From G965230615 sp965230615 (GTDB taxonomy: Bacteria; Pseudomonadota; Gammaproteobacteria; HTCC5015): a stretch of DNA of 64,000 nucleotides. A program made the position numbers and the translations under genes. The notes beneath the pieces were generated by a model. It had not been told where the DNA came from, searched no databases, and saw only the letters and a program-made list of their open reading frames with translations. The stretch is taken from assembly GCA_965230615.1 (NCBI GenBank), contig OZ246012.1, positions 1,984,001-2,048,000 on the forward strand. Direction: 5' to 3'. This document shows positions 63,342 through 64,000 of the stretch, piece after piece; within the stretch, counting starts at the first letter, position 1, and each line of letters opens with the position of its first letter.

Positions 63342-64000
63342 ATGATTTCATCAAGAATTTTTAATATTCACGATGTTGCGCTGATAATGACCGCGTGTGA
63401 AGCGTTGATCTTTGCTATCTTACTCACACTTAAACAGCGGCGGCAAATTCAGCATTACTTACTGGCATGCTTCCTAGCATTAAGCGCGGCTGGCACTTTG
63501 CAATCCATGTTGTTATATGCGCCACCGGTGAGAGATTGGTTTTTATCATTTGCTCCTTTCGAAACTCACTTCTTATTAGAAATCTCATTATTTCTCGAAG
63601 CCCCCATATTTTTTCTCTACATCAAGTCACTCACTTATAATGAGTTAACGTTTAACCGCTTAGATAGTATCCCACTAGTCACTTATCTAGCGGGCTTGGC
63701 TGTAGTCTTCTTTACACCTCTATCTGAACAACTGTGGCAGGCCAACCTTTACTTTCTTTCTTTATCACATGCCTTGTCTTTTATGTACGGTATTGCAATT
63801 TTATATCATATTCGCAAATATCGGCTGTTTCTGGAAAACTCTCTTTCCTCTTATGACAAATCCGACTTCTTTAGAATCAAGTTATTTGCTTATCTGTTTG
63901 CCATCGACTGGTTATGGCTATTACTGACCAGCATGACGTTAAGCTTTGCACCTTCTTATTTGGTCAATATTTTAGGCCTGATTCATTCTTATTTTGTCTT
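63342..64000 (+). CDS. Probable AraC-type regulator with N-terminal membrane domain, 3'-truncated by window edge
   Basis: An open frame from the ATG at 63342 to the window end (about 219 codons). The translated part starts MISSRIFNIHDVALIMTACE and contains about six hydrophobic segments (FAILLTLKQRR, YLLACFLALSA, EAPIFFLYIKSL, TYLAGLAVVFFT and others). This layout is that of the membrane N-terminal half of AraC-family regulators. The DNA-binding domain, if present, lies beyond the window. Another membrane sensor is possible. Confidence 0.6.
   Translation, partial: MISSRIFNIHDVALIMTACEALIFAILLTLKQRRQIQHYLLACFLALSAAGTLQSMLLYAPPVRDWFLSFAPFETHFLLEISLFLEAPIFFLYIKSLTYNELTFNRLDSIPLVTYLAGLAVVFFTPLSEQLWQANLYFLSLSHALSFMYGIAILYHIRKYRLFLENSLSSYDKSDFFRIKLFAYLFAIDWLWLLLTSMTLSFAPSYLVNILGLIHSYFV

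Overview
The window looks like a chromosomal segment of a marine-type gammaproteobacterium. The order miaB-phoH-ybeY-corC-lnt and the ssb / MFS / divergent uvrA arrangement are typical of Gammaproteobacteria. The genus cannot be fixed from the sequence alone. Housekeeping blocks (about 1-6.7 kb, 23.8-28.8 kb, 56.9-63.3 kb) flank two accessory regions.

Region 1 (1-6.7 kb, all minus): the edge-truncated GDP-mannose enzyme gene manC, then the miaB > phoH > ybeY > corC > lnt set, covering tRNA modification, rRNA maturation, divalent ion/CBS function and lipoprotein acylation.

Region 2 (6.8-23.8 kb, all minus, AT-rich): a surface polysaccharide locus. In transcription order it holds a Gfo/Idh oxidoreductase, SIS isomerase, hydratase-like protein, IMPase-like phosphatase, CMP-sugar synthetase, 2-hydroxyacid dehydrogenase, nucleotide-sugar dehydrogenase, SDR epimerase, GT4, Wzx flippase, a GPS-motif protein, a Wzy-like protein, an Alg14/Alg13-like split transferase, an O-antigen ligase-like protein, a methyltransferase and a WcaJ-type initiating phosphotransferase. 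The first six genes look like a pathway to a CMP-activated acidic sugar, but no NeuB/KdsA-type synthase is present.

Region 3 (23.8-28.8 kb): ssb and an MFS transporter on minus, uvrA divergent on plus.

Region 4 (28.8-56.7 kb): a toxin island. RHS1 (2362 aa, minus) is a Sec-exported SpvB/VCBS/YD-repeat protein with an HExxH protease-like tip, followed by a lipoprotein-like immunity candidate. Downstream lies an array of orphan RHS tips, each with its own immunity candidate: a metzincin, a JAMM-like domain, another HExxH protein, and an unknown tip paired with a membrane protein. Near-identical RAYT-like (Y1/HUH) transposase elements separate the cassettes. Two orphan tips keep a 112-bp RHS sequence identical to the live gene and joined directly to the element end. 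This suggests a storage and switching system for RHS tips. RHS2 (plus) is a second, frameshifted copy with a different tip. Five small secreted proteins of one apparent family and a polysaccharide lyase-like protein surround the RHS genes.

Region 5 (56.9-64 kb): leucine dehydrogenase and mobA on minus; on plus a flavin reductase, an E1alpha/E1beta/E2 2-oxo acid dehydrogenase set (probably branched-chain), a glutaredoxin-like protein, and the start of a probable AraC-type membrane regulator cut by the window edge. I saw no tRNA, rRNA or CRISPR array.
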